Numbered from the stretch's first letter, positions 26,034 through 34,933 are shown. The stretch is DNA of 64,000 nt from an uncultured Bacteroidota bacterium (GCA_903897855.1 CAIUDH010000004.1:29746-93745); one strand, 5' to 3'. The notes: generated from the sequence alone by a model not told the origin. Program-made: numbers and translations.

Positions 26034-27350
26034 ATGAAAGCCCTTCACTATTTATTTATCTTTGTTTTTTTTGCAAGTCTCAATGGCAGTGCTCAGTTCA
26101 GCCTGTTGGAGAGTTCTATTACAAACACGGTCATCAATAAAAGTAACGAAGACACTTATTTGTTTTCATTTAAATCGGATGGCATTATTAAATTCAGATT
26201 AGAAAATAATGCTTTAGTGACAACCAGCCTGTCGGTGCCTCAAAACAGCACAACCCAAGTAGTAAATGCCTTAGATGTAATAACCAATGATGTTTTACTG
26301 GTTCGTATTGAAGAGTTGAACGATTTTGTTTTTGCCAATCATTATTATTTGTCGATTAATGGCGCCAAAAGCTGGGCTGCGCTGGTTACCCCTGATGGCA
26401 AATCGCCTTTATATACCTATGCTGATGAGTTTTCGGGCATGATGTATTTTTACAAAGCGAATAACACGGGCTATTATACCTACCAATACACTTCGGGACA
26501 ATGGGACTCAATCCAATTTAATGCAACCCCATTCGACATCATAAAAATCAAAAACGGCGTTGGCTATCTTCAGCTTATCGATAAAGGCAGTGATAAACTT
26601 GGATACACCGTAAATGGGGGTAAAAGCTATCAAATTGTAGCCAATATCGATTATACCAAAGCGCCGTTTACCTGGGAGCATAATGGTATACTTCAAAAAA
26701 TCATCATGGTGAGTGAGTCTCATTGGTACGCACAATATCAGTTCGACAGTGTAGGAGTGCAGGTATCTAAATTGTTGGCCACTACCGACAAAGGAGCAAA
26801 CTGGAAGGAGATTATGAATACCAATGTAGCCATCATCCAACCTGCAAGCAACAACTCCGTTTATGTTTATAAGCAAAATGGCGCGAAAGGCATTCTATAT
26901 CAGGTAAGTGATTACGGCAATAAAATATGCCCTACTACCTTTACTGGCAGAGTGCAGTCGATGAACTTCTGGGATGCCAAGAACGGACTTATATTCGCTC
27001 TTGATTCCACCACTTCACAATATGGAGTATGGCTGGTTACCAACGGCGGAGGTGCCAATTGCTATACCCAAACTTCAAATGGGGTGCAGGAAGTATCCAA
27101 AGTTGAAGCAGGGATGAATATTTACCCTAACCCTGCAACACACGAATTAAACATCGAGATTCAATACCATCAGGACTTCGATGCAAACAATACATCTGGA
27201 TATACAATTCAGAATTTAACCGGACAGGTAGTACTGAAAGGTGAATTAACAATTTCACAAGAAAAAACTGAGATAGATATCTCCTCTCTTTCAAGCGGGA
27301 TATATGTAGTAAAAGTAAACGGCAAAGCGCAAAAATTCGTAAAGAACTAA
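26034..27350 (+). CDS. Secreted protein with BNR-like repeats and T9SS type A sorting domain
   Basis: A 438-residue exported protein. The signal peptide is LHYLFIFVFFASLNGSAQ. The body has Asp-box/BNR-like turns (TVNGGKSYQ, TTDKGANWKE) that suggest a beta-propeller. From about residue 362 a T9SS type A sorting domain follows (MNIYPNPATHELNIE, YTIQNLTGQVVLKGEL, ISSLSSGIYVVKVNGKAQKF). It should be exported by T9SS and anchored or released at the cell surface. It is monocistronic: its own promoter box lies upstream and a terminator begins right at the stop codon. Its function is unknown. Confidence 0.85.
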   Translation: MKALHYLFIFVFFASLNGSAQFSLLESSITNTVINKSNEDTYLFSFKSDGIIKFRLENNALVTTSLSVPQNSTTQVVNALDVITNDVLLVRIEELNDFVFANHYYLSINGAKSWAALVTPDGKSPLYTYADEFSGMMYFYKANNTGYYTYQYTSGQWDSIQFNATPFDIIKIKNGVGYLQLIDKGSDKLGYTVNGGKSYQIVANIDYTKAPFTWEHNGILQKIIMVSESHWYAQYQFDSVGVQVSKLLATTDKGANWKEIMNTNVAIIQPASNNSVYVYKQNGAKGILYQVSDYGNKICPTTFTGRVQSMNFWDAKNGLIFALDSTTSQYGVWLVTNGGGANCYTQTSNGVQEVSKVEAGMNIYPNPATHELNIEIQYHQDFDANNTSGYTIQNLTGQVVLKGELTISQEKTEIDISSLSSGIYVVKVNGKAQKFVKN

Positions 27351-27385
27351 CTAAAATCAATCCTTAACCCATTGATTTTAGTTTT
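27351..27385 (+). terminator. Intrinsic terminator
   Basis: A perfect 11-bp stem CTAAAATCAAT/ATTGATTTTAG (27351-27361 and 27371-27381) with a 9-nt loop, followed by TTTT, sits immediately after the stop codon. Confidence 0.8.
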
Positions 27386-27445
27386 ACAATTTTAAAAAGC
27401 TTTCTTTTAAGGCACGTTTTCTTTTTATTTATCAATTTAAAAGGG

Positions 27446-27453
27446 TATCTTCG
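27446..27453 (+). promoter_or_regulatory. -7-like promoter box of rpsP
   Basis: TATCTTCG differs from TAnnTTTG by one base and lies 49 nt before the ATG, leaving a leader of roughly 45 nt, longer than most in this window. Confidence 0.4.
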
Positions 27454-27502
27454 CGCTCTTTTAAAAATTAATTCACCCATAACAATTATTTATTAATTAC
27501 CC

Positions 27503-28078
27503 ATGGCAACCAAAATCAGACTTCAACGTTTCGGACGTAAAAACAACGCTTACTATCACATTGTAATTGCAGATTCACACTCACCACGCGACGGTAAGTT
27601 TATTGAACGCATTGGAAACTACAATCCAAACACCAACCCTGCAACCATCAATATGGACTTCGAAAGAGCCTTATATTGGTTAGGCACTGGTGCTATTCCA
27701 TCGGATACAGCCAACGCTATTTTATCCTATAAAGGGGTATTGTACAAGAATCATTTACTAAAAGGGGTTAAGAAAAATGCTTTAACGCTTGAGCAAGCTG
27801 AAGAAAAATTCAAAGCTTGGGTAGATGCTAAAGAATCGAAAGTAGAGGCCAAGAAAACAAATATTGGAGAAAGCAAAGTAGCATCGCGTAAGGCCTCAAT
27901 AGAAGCCGAAACGAAAGTAAACTTGGCTCGTACAGAGAAATTTGCAGCAAAGAGAAAAGCTGAATTAGAGGCCCTTTCGGCAGCCGCTGAAGCGGAGACC
28001 ACCAAAGAAGAAGTAGAAGAAGTTGTAGTTACTGAAGAGGTAGCGACAGCCGAAGATACAGCTCCTGCAGCAGAGTAA
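27503..28078 (+). CDS. rpsP: 30S ribosomal protein S16 with long C-terminal extension
   Basis: S16 is a small-subunit assembly protein. The conserved core ([20 protein letters not shown]...DRKFIERIG-like segment, then [21 protein letters not shown]) fills about residues 1-85. The remaining 105 residues are a charged, Ala/Lys/Glu-rich tail ending [13 protein letters not shown]16 is usually 80-100 residues; Bacteroidota members often carry such a tail, whose role is unclear. The rimM-trmD-rplS genes that usually follow rpsP elsewhere are absent here. It is flanked by its own promoter and terminator. Confidence 0.95.
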   Translation: MATKIRLQRFGRKNNAYYHIVIADSHSPRDGKFIERIGNYNPNTNPATINMDFERALYWLGTGAIPSDTANAILSYKGVLYKNHLLKGVKKNALTLEQAEEKFKAWVDAKESKVEAKKTNIGESKVASRKASIEAETKVNLARTEKFAAKRKAELEALSAAAEAETTKEEVEEVVVTEEVATAEDTAPAAE

Positions 28079-28093
28079 TCGAACTAAAACATG

Positions 28094-28127
28094 AAAAAGC
28101 CATTCAAAAATTTGAATGGCTTTTTTT
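28094..28127 (+). terminator. Intrinsic terminator of rpsP
   Basis: AAAAAGCCATTC pairs with GAATGGCTTTTT (28094-28105 and 28114-28125) around an 8-nt A/T loop, followed by a T-run. Confidence 0.88.
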
Positions 28128-28173
28128 ATTGCATTTGGTTTTGAATAGGCCGATTTGCCCCATCCAATTTACT

Positions 28174-28181
28174 TATCTTTG
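28174..28181 (+). promoter_or_regulatory. -7 promoter box of NADH dehydrogenase gene
   Basis: TATCTTTG matches TAnnTTTG, and a TTTG at 28154-28157 gives a plausible -33 element with a 16-nt spacer. This is one of the best two-part promoters in the window. Confidence 0.7.
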
Positions 28182-28191
28182 CATGATATCA

Positions 28192-29466
28192 ATGGAATTT
28201 ACAGTGACTATACCTCCAGCAAAACACAAACGCATCGTCATTATTGGTGCTGGATTCGGGGGATTGAAACTTGCAAGATTGCTCGTTAACACTCGCTATC
28301 AGCTGATCATCCTGGATAAAAACAACGAACATCAATTTCAACCTTTATTTTACCATGTTGCCACCTCTGGTCTCGAACCAAGTTCTATTTGTTTTCCCTT
28401 GCAAAAGATATTTCAAAAAGCAAAAAATGTTTTTATTCGCCAGGCAACGGTAGAGGCCATCGATTCTGATAAAAATTGTATTTCCACTTCGTTGGGAAGC
28501 ATCGAATATGATTACTTGGTAATTGCAACAGGATGCGATACGAACTATTATGGTAATGCACCTATCACGAAGCATGCCTTCGGCATGAAGAGTGTGAGCG
28601 AAGCCTTAGCCTTGCGAAATCATATATTGCAAAATTTAAGAACCCATTATCATGAGAGCCTTGAAAAGTATTTAAATCTTGTGATTGTAGGTGGAGGGCC
28701 AACAGGTGTTGAGATAGCGGGCACCATAGCCGACTTAAAAAACCATATTCTACCTAAAGATTGTCAGGAAGTTGATTTTAGTAAGTTGAGGATTTTCCTG
28801 CTTCACAGCGGTGACCGGCTTCTTGCTACCTTTGGGACGAAATCGTCGGAGAACGCTAAAACCTATTTAGAAGATAGCGGGGTTCGAATTCAACTTAACA
28901 CCAAAGTTATTGGCTATGATGGCACCTTGGTTGAGCTCGCTGATGGTGCTGTTATTCCAACGAACACATTAATCTGGGTGGCCGGTGTTACCGGTAATAA
29001 AATTGAAGGCCTTAGAGCAGAATCCATTATCTATGGCAAGCGTTACCGTGTTAACGAATTTAACATGGTGGAAGGTTATAATAATATTTTCGCTATCGGC
29101 GACATCAGTTTTCAAGTCGACAAGGACTCGCCTGGCGGGCATCCTCAGTTGGCACAGGTGGCCATTCAACAAGGAAAGGAGTTGGCTGATAATTTGAAGA
29201 GGTTACTCCAAAAAAAGGCGATGCGTCGGTTTATCTATATTGATTACGGTACGATGGCCAGCGCTGGCAGGAACAAGGCCATTTTTGAGATTGGGAAAAT
29301 AAAAATATATGGCGCTGTGGCTTGGTTCATCTGGATGTTTATTCATCTCATGGCCCTCCTAGGGGTAAAGAACAAGATTCTGACCTTTTTTAACTGGGCT
29401 TGGAGCTATGTGAATTTCAACAAAAATCTTCGATTCAGAATAAAACAAAACATTAAACCCGAATAA
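28192..29466 (+). CDS. Type II NADH dehydrogenase (NDH-2)
   Basis: A 424-residue single-subunit NADH:quinone oxidoreductase, peripheral on the cytoplasmic membrane. The FAD-binding Rossmann motif GAGFGGLKLA is near the N-terminus, and QPLFYHVATSGLEPSSI is an NDH-2 signature. The NADH-binding GGGPTGVEIAGTIADL lies near residue 165. The second FAD motif NIFAIGDIS is followed by GGHPQLAQVAIQQG. The C-terminal hydrophobic segment GAVAWFIWMFIHLMALLG is the quinone/membrane anchor. The start is placed at the ATG at 28192; an ATG at 28183 lies too near the promoter box. TerC follows after 2 nt. Confidence 0.92.
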   Translation: MEFTVTIPPAKHKRIVIIGAGFGGLKLARLLVNTRYQLIILDKNNEHQFQPLFYHVATSGLEPSSICFPLQKIFQKAKNVFIRQATVEAIDSDKNCISTSLGSIEYDYLVIATGCDTNYYGNAPITKHAFGMKSVSEALALRNHILQNLRTHYHESLEKYLNLVIVGGGPTGVEIAGTIADLKNHILPKDCQEVDFSKLRIFLLHSGDRLLATFGTKSSENAKTYLEDSGVRIQLNTKVIGYDGTLVELADGAVIPTNTLIWVAGVTGNKIEGLRAESIIYGKRYRVNEFNMVEGYNNIFAIGDISFQVDKDSPGGHPQLAQVAIQQGKELADNLKRLLQKKAMRRFIYIDYGTMASAGRNKAIFEIGKIKIYGAVAWFIWMFIHLMALLGVKNKILTFFNWAWSYVNFNKNLRFRIKQNIKPE

Positions 29467-29468
29467 CA

Positions 29469-30242
29469 TTGATACTAAGCGACTTTATACAACTAGTTTT
29501 TGGCGATGATCTACGCGCCGCAGGCATCATCATCTTAAACTTGATTTTAATTGAAAGTTTATTAAGTATTGATAACGCCGCGGTAATCGCGACGATGGTC
29601 ATGGACCTTCCGCAAGCACAAAGATCGAGGGCACTCCGTATAGGAATTCTGTTCGCTTATATTTTCAGAGGGCTTTGTTTATTATTTGCATCTTACCTCA
29701 TTAAAATTACCTGGTTAAAACTAATTGGAGCACTGTATCTGCTTTATTTAAGTGTCAATTATTTTGTAAAATCGACACCCGAGCACGAAACTGCGATCGA
29801 TAAAAACAACAACAAACTTTTCCTGTTTCTGAAGCGTTATCTGGGTACTTTTTGGAGCACGGTGGCGATGGTAGAGATGATGGATCTTGTTTTTTCGCTC
29901 GACAACGTTTTTGCAGCCGTAGTGTATGCAAAAGACAATATTTATTTAATTTGGATTGGTGTATTTATTGGAATTATAACCATGCGTATGGTGGCCACCA
30001 TATTTGTAAAGCTCATGCAGCGTTTCCCCCTCCTCAACTCGGCAGCGTTTGTGGTCATTGGAATGCTTGGATTCAAATTATTGCTCTCCTTTAGTTGCAG
30101 CATCGTTAGCGATTCTTGGATTTGCAGGGTGATGGAGAACGAGCAGGCCGATTTTATTTTTTCGATGACTACCCTGATTATCTTCTTCATACCCTTGTTA
30201 TCAGTATTTTTCAAGAAGAAACGAAGCCATAATAAATCGTAA
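29469..30242 (+). CDS. TerC family integral membrane protein
   Basis: A 257-residue membrane protein with about seven hydrophobic segments. The two conserved acidic motifs are LLSIDNAAVIA (near residue 35) and FSLDNVFAAV (near 140). TerC-like proteins are linked to metal, especially manganese, homeostasis and to tellurium resistance elsewhere. The gene starts with TTG 2 nt after the NDH-2 stop, and no in-frame ATG lies before the first motif, so translation is probably coupled to the upstream gene. The non-ATG start is the main uncertainty. Confidence 0.88.
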   Translation: MILSDFIQLVFGDDLRAAGIIILNLILIESLLSIDNAAVIATMVMDLPQAQRSRALRIGILFAYIFRGLCLLFASYLIKITWLKLIGALYLLYLSVNYFVKSTPEHETAIDKNNNKLFLFLKRYLGTFWSTVAMVEMMDLVFSLDNVFAAVVYAKDNIYLIWIGVFIGIITMRMVATIFVKLMQRFPLLNSAAFVVIGMLGFKLLLSFSCSIVSDSWICRVMENEQADFIFSMTTLIIFFIPLLSVFFKKKRSHNKS

Positions 30243-30298
30243 CGATGATCCGATAGATTTTGGTTTTATTCTCGTTTGAGATGCGATTTTTATATCGC

Positions 30299-31963
30299 TT
30301 AGAATAGCTTCACAAACGTTTGATGTTTATCGTTCTCAATTATGAAACCATAACCTTTTTTTGAATATGGCAAGGCTAACTCATCAATATAGAAGTGCTG
30401 AAATTTCTTACTCATACATTGTTGGGTACCTGTTTTAATGATCGTACCATTTTCGTCGACCAGCTTAAAACCCATGATTTGAGGTGAAGCACTGTAAATG
30501 GTGAATGCGAACATTTTATCCTCCAGGTTGTATGATACATTTACAAGCTGGTCTTTATTTGAATCAAGACTAGAATCGCCTAAAATTAGATTTGCCAGAT
30601 TAAAATCAGGAATGCCGAAACCATAAATGGTATCTTGAATATCGGCACGATCGGCACTCTGCCTCACGGCATCATTAATCTGCTGTGGTGAGCGACTCGG
30701 GTGAGCCTGCATGAGACAAGCCACGAGGCCTGCCGTAATCGGTGCAGAGAAGGAGGTTCCGTTAGAGAATGCGACGGTGCCATCGGGCGATTCAACAGCC
30801 GCTGACACTCCAGGTGCACTTACATCGGGTTTAACACGACCATCAGCCGTAGGTCCTTGAGAACTAAAATAAGCGATGACACGATCCATATCAACCGCAC
30901 CGATACTCAGTGCATGTGGAGCATCGGCTGGGAAGCCAATATGTCGCCAAGGGTTGCCCCCATCGTTCCCGGCGCTGCATACCACCACAATTCCTTTGCT
31001 GAAGGCGATTTCTGCCGCTTTTGAGATATTCGCGATGCGGCCATCAAGTTGTTCATAGGTATGACTAGAGCTTATATCATCAAATAAATTATACCCTAAT
31101 GATGTGGTGATTAGATCGACGCCACAGCTGTCGGCAAACTCAGCAGCAACCGACCAATTAATCTCTTCCACCGGTTGTTCTGTTTCGGCATCCTCGCTCC
31201 TCAAGAGCAGGTATTTTGCTTTCGGAGCCGTGCCTATATAAGACCCGGTATCGCCGGTAGCCATGCAACTCAACACTTCCAAACCATGAGCATTCCCATC
31301 AAAAACATTGAAGTCGTTATCGACAAAATCTTTCCATAATACAATTTGATGACTTCGTTGCAATTTATTAAACCACGCCAATTTATTGGCATTAAAGAAG
31401 CCTGCATCAAGCACTGCAATAGTTACCCCTTCACCGGTGTACTTCAATTGATGTAAGGCAATTCCTTGCAACATTTTTATTTGATCGAATGATTTTCCAT
31501 ACACTGCACGATCATCGGTATAATTGCGTGTTTCAGTGTCTACCTCAGCTTCTTCAGGAGTTGCAGTACTTTCCTCTTTTTTCGCAACTTGTTTCCGATC
31601 GTACACTGCTACTTTTTGAACTGATGCAACAAACTCGTTTTTAAAAATATCGGCAACAGCCTCCGTATCAGTTATCTCCACTAAGATACCGTTCAACCAT
31701 TTAGTTGAATTTTTAAATTTTACTTTTTTATTACAGACCTTTTTGATGTATAATTCATTCACAGGCAGGTCTGTTTCATCTATTCTGACATTATACTTGG
31801 CTCGACGAAGCAACGCTTTCTCCGACAAGAACTCTTGTGGTTTTTTGACCGAAAAACTTGAATTGTTTTTATCTTTAAAAGAAACGAAATAAATGTAATT
31901 GTGTTTTTGTGCATGTAGGGCAAAACCCAATACCATGCAAATCAGGGTGAATCGTTTTCTCAT
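30299..31963 (-). CDS. Secreted S8 (subtilisin-like) serine peptidase
   Basis: A 554-residue exported peptidase. The signal peptide is LICMVLGFALHAQ. A prodomain of about 110 residues precedes the catalytic domain, whose triad is D186 (AVLDAGFF), H226 (NAHGLEVL) and S404 (GTSFSAP); the oxyanion region SAGNDGG is also present. A C-terminal domain of about 90 residues follows with a beta-rich ending (YGFIIENDKHQTFVKLF), resembling a short sorting-type domain but without the YPNP motif. The ATG at 31963 overlaps the upstream lipoprotein stop as TAATG, which sets the start and indicates translational coupling; four extra codons in the open frame are not used. Confidence 0.92.
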   Translation of the reverse strand: MRKRFTLICMVLGFALHAQKHNYIYFVSFKDKNNSSFSVKKPQEFLSEKALLRRAKYNVRIDETDLPVNELYIKKVCNKKVKFKNSTKWLNGILVEITDTEAVADIFKNEFVASVQKVAVYDRKQVAKKEESTATPEEAEVDTETRNYTDDRAVYGKSFDQIKMLQGIALHQLKYTGEGVTIAVLDAGFFNANKLAWFNKLQRSHQIVLWKDFVDNDFNVFDGNAHGLEVLSCMATGDTGSYIGTAPKAKYLLLRSEDAETEQPVEEINWSVAAEFADSCGVDLITTSLGYNLFDDISSSHTYEQLDGRIANISKAAEIAFSKGIVVVCSAGNDGGNPWRHIGFPADAPHALSIGAVDMDRVIAYFSSQGPTADGRVKPDVSAPGVSAAVESPDGTVAFSNGTSFSAPITAGLVACLMQAHPSRSPQQINDAVRQSADRADIQDTIYGFGIPDFNLANLILGDSSLDSNKDQLVNVSYNLEDKMFAFTIYSASPQIMGFKLVDENGTIIKTGTQQCMSKKFQHFYIDELALPYSKKGYGFIIENDKHQTFVKLF

Positions 31964-32640
31964 TATTTGCTCCAATCGATGGCGGTTTGCCGGTAGTATA
32001 AACCTTTTTTAATGCTACTTTGAATTTCAAGCGTGTCGAGCTGCTTATATACCATGCCTATATTAAGCGCATATATTTCTTTCGCATAACGTTCTTCTAT
32101 AAAGTTGTTATCGCTACTGTCTTTTTGTAAAACAGTGACCGTATTCTCAAAAGTATATCCATTTAAGGTAACAGGCGTTTTGATATTGATGTATGAGTAA
32201 TCCCAAGGAACCAAAGAATTAAAACGATTGCCGCTCCAATATTTATTGACTGCCAGAGGGAAAGACATTTTAACATAGCGCAGATTTTCCTCCACCTTTT
32301 CCAGGCTGGAGGCACTCATATTACTAGTCCAGACATTGGTAATTTGCCATGGTAGAGTATCATTCAATCTTTTGAATCTTTCAATCCTGTTGGTTTCGAC
32401 CCCTGAGTTGTCAAGAAATTTCTCGGTGATTATTTCCTTTACCTGATAAAAAAATGAATCGATTCCTTGGTTAGGGGCATGAAAGTCGTTGAATACAATC
32501 GAATCAACATGATAGATGATCCAACTGCCAATCTTGCTATTATAGTATTCTTGTCCTGTGATACGCGGAGTAGAATCAATTTTTGACTTACAAGAATAGA
32601 CCGTAACTATAAAAAGCAGGAGAACAAAATTAATTTTCAT
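31963..32640 (-). CDS. Lipoprotein of unknown function
   Basis: A 225-residue protein with a lipoprotein signal peptide (FVLLLFIVTVYSC, lipid-modified Cys near residue 17). The rest is a beta-rich domain with no family I recognise (SKIGSWIIYHVDSIVFNDF..., RYVKMSFPLAVNKYWSGN). Its stop overlaps the start of the subtilase gene, so the two products are made together. An inhibitor, chaperone or partner of the peptidase is conceivable but only inferred. Two in-frame ATGs exist (32646 and 32640); the second starts the signal peptide directly. Confidence 0.75.
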   Translation of the reverse strand: MKINFVLLLFIVTVYSCKSKIDSTPRITGQEYYNSKIGSWIIYHVDSIVFNDFHAPNQGIDSFFYQVKEIITEKFLDNSGVETNRIERFKRLNDTLPWQITNVWTSNMSASSLEKVEENLRYVKMSFPLAVNKYWSGNRFNSLVPWDYSYINIKTPVTLNGYTFENTVTVLQKDSSDNNFIEERYAKEIYALNIGMVYKQLDTLEIQSSIKKGLYYRQTAIDWSK

Positions 32641-32656
32641 TACCATGGTATATATG

Positions 32657-32664
32657 CAAACATA
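32657..32664 (-). promoter_or_regulatory. -7 promoter box of lipoprotein-subtilase operon
   Basis: The minus strand reads TATGTTTG, matching TAnnTTTG, about 16 nt before the ATG at 32640. It separates this operon from the upstream dapA group. Confidence 0.6.
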
Positions 32665-32772
32665 GTGAATTTGATTCTTTTATTGAAAATACGATTAAAA
32701 TAACTCTCCCTGTAACGAGGCGTAAGACACCCTGTTGGAAAGGGATGCTTGGACATGGTACTACGACGAGAT

Positions 32773-33204
32773 TTATTTAGTAAGTTTGACCAACGCATCA
32801 TAAGCGTTTTTAATCTCCTCTGGCAACTGTGTTTGTTCGTTCCAGATGAGGCGTTGCTCATTGTCGACACCCTTCATAACCATAAAGAAATATAAATTGC
32901 CGGGATCATTCAAGGGTGTTTTAAAGAAGTTTACTTTTTTAACCAATCCCATCGTCAAGCGCATTGATTTGGCATCAATTTTTTTCTTCACTTCATCGCC
33001 AAGTTTAAGGGTTCCATCTTTGCTCAAGGAGTAAGATTCAACCATCCCTGTGAAGCCTCCGCCCCAGCCAAATACAATACTGGTCATACTTCTGAAACTT
33101 ACAGGTTTTGAAGATCCTTTTGATCCATCGGAGTGTTTCACCTTGCAGGAACTGAAAAGCAAGATAAGTGAAAGAATAATAAGTCCGGATTTGAAAATTT
33201 TCAT
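32773..33204 (-). CDS. Small lipoprotein of unknown function
   Basis: A 143-residue protein with a lipoprotein signal peptide (LIILSLILLFSSC, Cys near residue 20). The mature part has a Gly-rich strand (IVFGWGGGFTGMVESYSLS) and a C-terminal helix (EEIKNAYDALVKLTK). The FxGGGFxGxxxSYxLxxDG pattern is seen in other small Bacteroidota lipoproteins of unknown role. It is the last gene of the dapA-ABC ATPase-lipoprotein group, 25 nt after the ATPase stop. It is presumably exposed at the periplasmic or outer face of a membrane. Confidence 0.75.
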   Translation of the reverse strand: MKIFKSGLIILSLILLFSSCKVKHSDGSKGSSKPVSFRSMTSIVFGWGGGFTGMVESYSLSKDGTLKLGDEVKKKIDAKSMRLTMGLVKKVNFFKTPLNDPGNLYFFMVMKGVDNEQRLIWNEQTQLPEEIKNAYDALVKLTK

Positions 33205-33229
33205 ATTACGTTAGGTTTGATGTTTTTTT

Positions 33230-33955
33230 TTAGAACGAAGCCGCAACAAACTCTTGCAGTTCTATATTAGAATTTATTTTAATTTCTTCACGACTTCCCT
33301 CCCACCATTTATTGCCTTTATTAATATATAAAATATTATCGCCTATATCATAAACACTTTTCATATCGTGCGAGTTAATGATGGTGGTTGTTTTAAACTC
33401 TTCCGTAATTTCCTGAATTAGATTGTCAATAATCCTAGAGGTAAGTGGGTCGAGACCGGAGTTGGGTTCATCGCAGAATAAATATTTCGGGTTGAGCGCA
33501 ATGGCTCTGGCAATACCGACTCTTTTTTTCATGCCTCCACTTAACTCACTCGGGAATTTTTTATTCTGGTTCTCTAATTTTACATGCTTCAAGCAAAAAT
33601 TGATCCTCTCCATCTGTTCTTCTTTACTCATTTTGCTAAACATTTTAAGAGGAAAACCAACGTTGTCTTCAACAGATAATGAGTCAAATAAAGCGGAACT
33701 TTGAAACAGCATACCAATTTGCCTACGAACATCGATTTTTGTTCCGTAGTCCATATTTGTAAAATCTTGCCCGTCAAATAAAATTTGCCCTGAATCAGGT
33801 ATTTCGAGTCCCACCATCAGTTTCATCAACACACTTTTACCACTCCCACTGGTGCCGATCACCATATTACATTTACCTGGCAGGAAAGTCATACTAATAT
33901 CATTTAGCACCAATTTATCGCCGAACGACTTCGAAATGTTTTTTATCTCAATCAT
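33230..33955 (-). CDS. ABC transporter ATP-binding protein (MlaF type)
   Basis: A 241-residue ATPase. Walker A is GTSGSGKSVL, the Q-loop is MLFQSSALFDSLSVEDNVGFPL, the signature is LSGGMKKRVGIARA, Walker B is YLFCDEPNSGLDP and the switch His is in INSHD. The combination SALFDSLSVxDNVxFPL with LSGGMKKRVGIARA and EPNSGLDP is typical of MlaF-type ATPases that move phospholipids between membranes. The MlaE permease and MlaD/MCE substrate-binding genes are not adjacent or elsewhere in the window. It starts 2 nt after the dapA stop, implying coupled translation with a lysine/peptidoglycan gene. Confidence 0.87.
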   Translation of the reverse strand: MIEIKNISKSFGDKLVLNDISMTFLPGKCNMVIGTSGSGKSVLMKLMVGLEIPDSGQILFDGQDFTNMDYGTKIDVRRQIGMLFQSSALFDSLSVEDNVGFPLKMFSKMSKEEQMERINFCLKHVKLENQNKKFPSELSGGMKKRVGIARAIALNPKYLFCDEPNSGLDPLTSRIIDNLIQEITEEFKTTTIINSHDMKSVYDIGDNILYINKGNKWWEGSREEIKINSNIELQEFVAASF

Positions 33956-33957
33956 AA

Positions 33958-34845
33958 TTAATTTAACAAGCTTTTGTAATCCTTTATGATTTTTGCTTTT
34001 GTTTGCTCACCCACATTTTCCAATGGTTCTCTTACTTTCTCCTCACCTAAATTCATTAAATTTAAGTAGGCTTTCACACCGCCTGGGCTACCATCGGCGA
34101 ACATGTTTTTAATGGTCTGAAGCAGTTTGTAATGAAGCACCCTAGCCGATTTAAAATCGCCCTCAAGAGCATGACGAGTCATGGCTGAATATATTTGAGG
34201 ATAGGCATTGGCGACCACCGAAATAACCCCATTCATGCCAAGAGCAATAAAAGGGAGCGTCAAGGCATCGTCACCACTTATGACCATAAAATCGGAAGGT
34301 TTCTGGTTTAGAATATCCATACATTGGTCAAGATTTCCAGAAGCCTCTTTAATCCCGAAAATATTTTTGTGCGCTGCCAAACGTAGGGTTGTTTCGGCTG
34401 CTATATTAGCCCCAGTTCTACCCGGAACATTGTATAAAAGCACTGGCAATGGCGACGCCTCGGCTACCGACACATAATGCTTATAAATTCCTTCCTGATT
34501 TGGTTTATTATAGTACGGACTTACTGAGAGTACTGCTGAAAAGCCAGTAAAATCGGTAGATTTTAATTGAGAGACAAGCTCCTGGGTGTTGTTCCCGCCC
34601 ATGCCAAGCATCAAGGCAACGCGATTTTTGGTAACTTCAACGACACATCGCATCACTAATTTTTTTTCTTCCGAACTCAGGGTAACACTTTCGCCTGTGG
34701 TACCAAGCACCACAATATATTCGCATCCACCCTCAATAATATGATTGACGATTTGTGTTAGCGCATTAAAATCGATTGTCGAATCGCTATTAAATGGGGT
34801 AACGATAGCCACACCAGTACCTGCAAATTTTTCTATTAAACTCAT
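33958..34845 (-). CDS. dapA: 4-hydroxy-tetrahydrodipicolinate synthase
   Basis: DapA condenses pyruvate with aspartate semialdehyde in the diaminopimelate/lysine pathway. The 295 residues match the family. The pyruvate-binding lysine is K166 (GIKEASGN), the catalytic tyrosine Y138 (LLYNVPGRTG), and the GTTGES substrate-binding motif lies near residue 45. The ATG at 34845 is used because the longer frame from 34857 begins within the TATTTTTG promoter box. It heads an operon with the Mla-type ATPase and a small lipoprotein. Confidence 0.95.
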   Translation of the reverse strand: MSLIEKFAGTGVAIVTPFNSDSTIDFNALTQIVNHIIEGGCEYIVVLGTTGESVTLSSEEKKLVMRCVVEVTKNRVALMLGMGGNNTQELVSQLKSTDFTGFSAVLSVSPYYNKPNQEGIYKHYVSVAEASPLPVLLYNVPGRTGANIAAETTLRLAAHKNIFGIKEASGNLDQCMDILNQKPSDFMVISGDDALTLPFIALGMNGVISVVANAYPQIYSAMTRHALEGDFKSARVLHYKLLQTIKNMFADGSPGGVKAYLNLMNLGEEKVREPLENVGEQTKAKIIKDYKSLLN

Positions 34846-34854
34846 TGTGAAAAG

Positions 34855-34862
34855 CAAAAATA
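34855..34862 (-). promoter_or_regulatory. -7 promoter box of dapA operon
   Basis: The minus strand reads TATTTTTG, matching TAnnTTTG, 9 nt before the ATG at 34845. Confidence 0.6.
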
Positions 34863-34933
34863 ATAAAAAGTGTTCTTATTCATAGAAATAACATTTTACC
34901 CAACTAAAGATAAATACTCAATGTTCGGTTTTA

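Noticed and set aside
30283..30298. GCGAT/ATCGC hairpin at the 3' end of the subtilase gene
   Set aside because: The stem is 5 bp, abuts the stop codon and is followed by mixed sequence; too weak to call.
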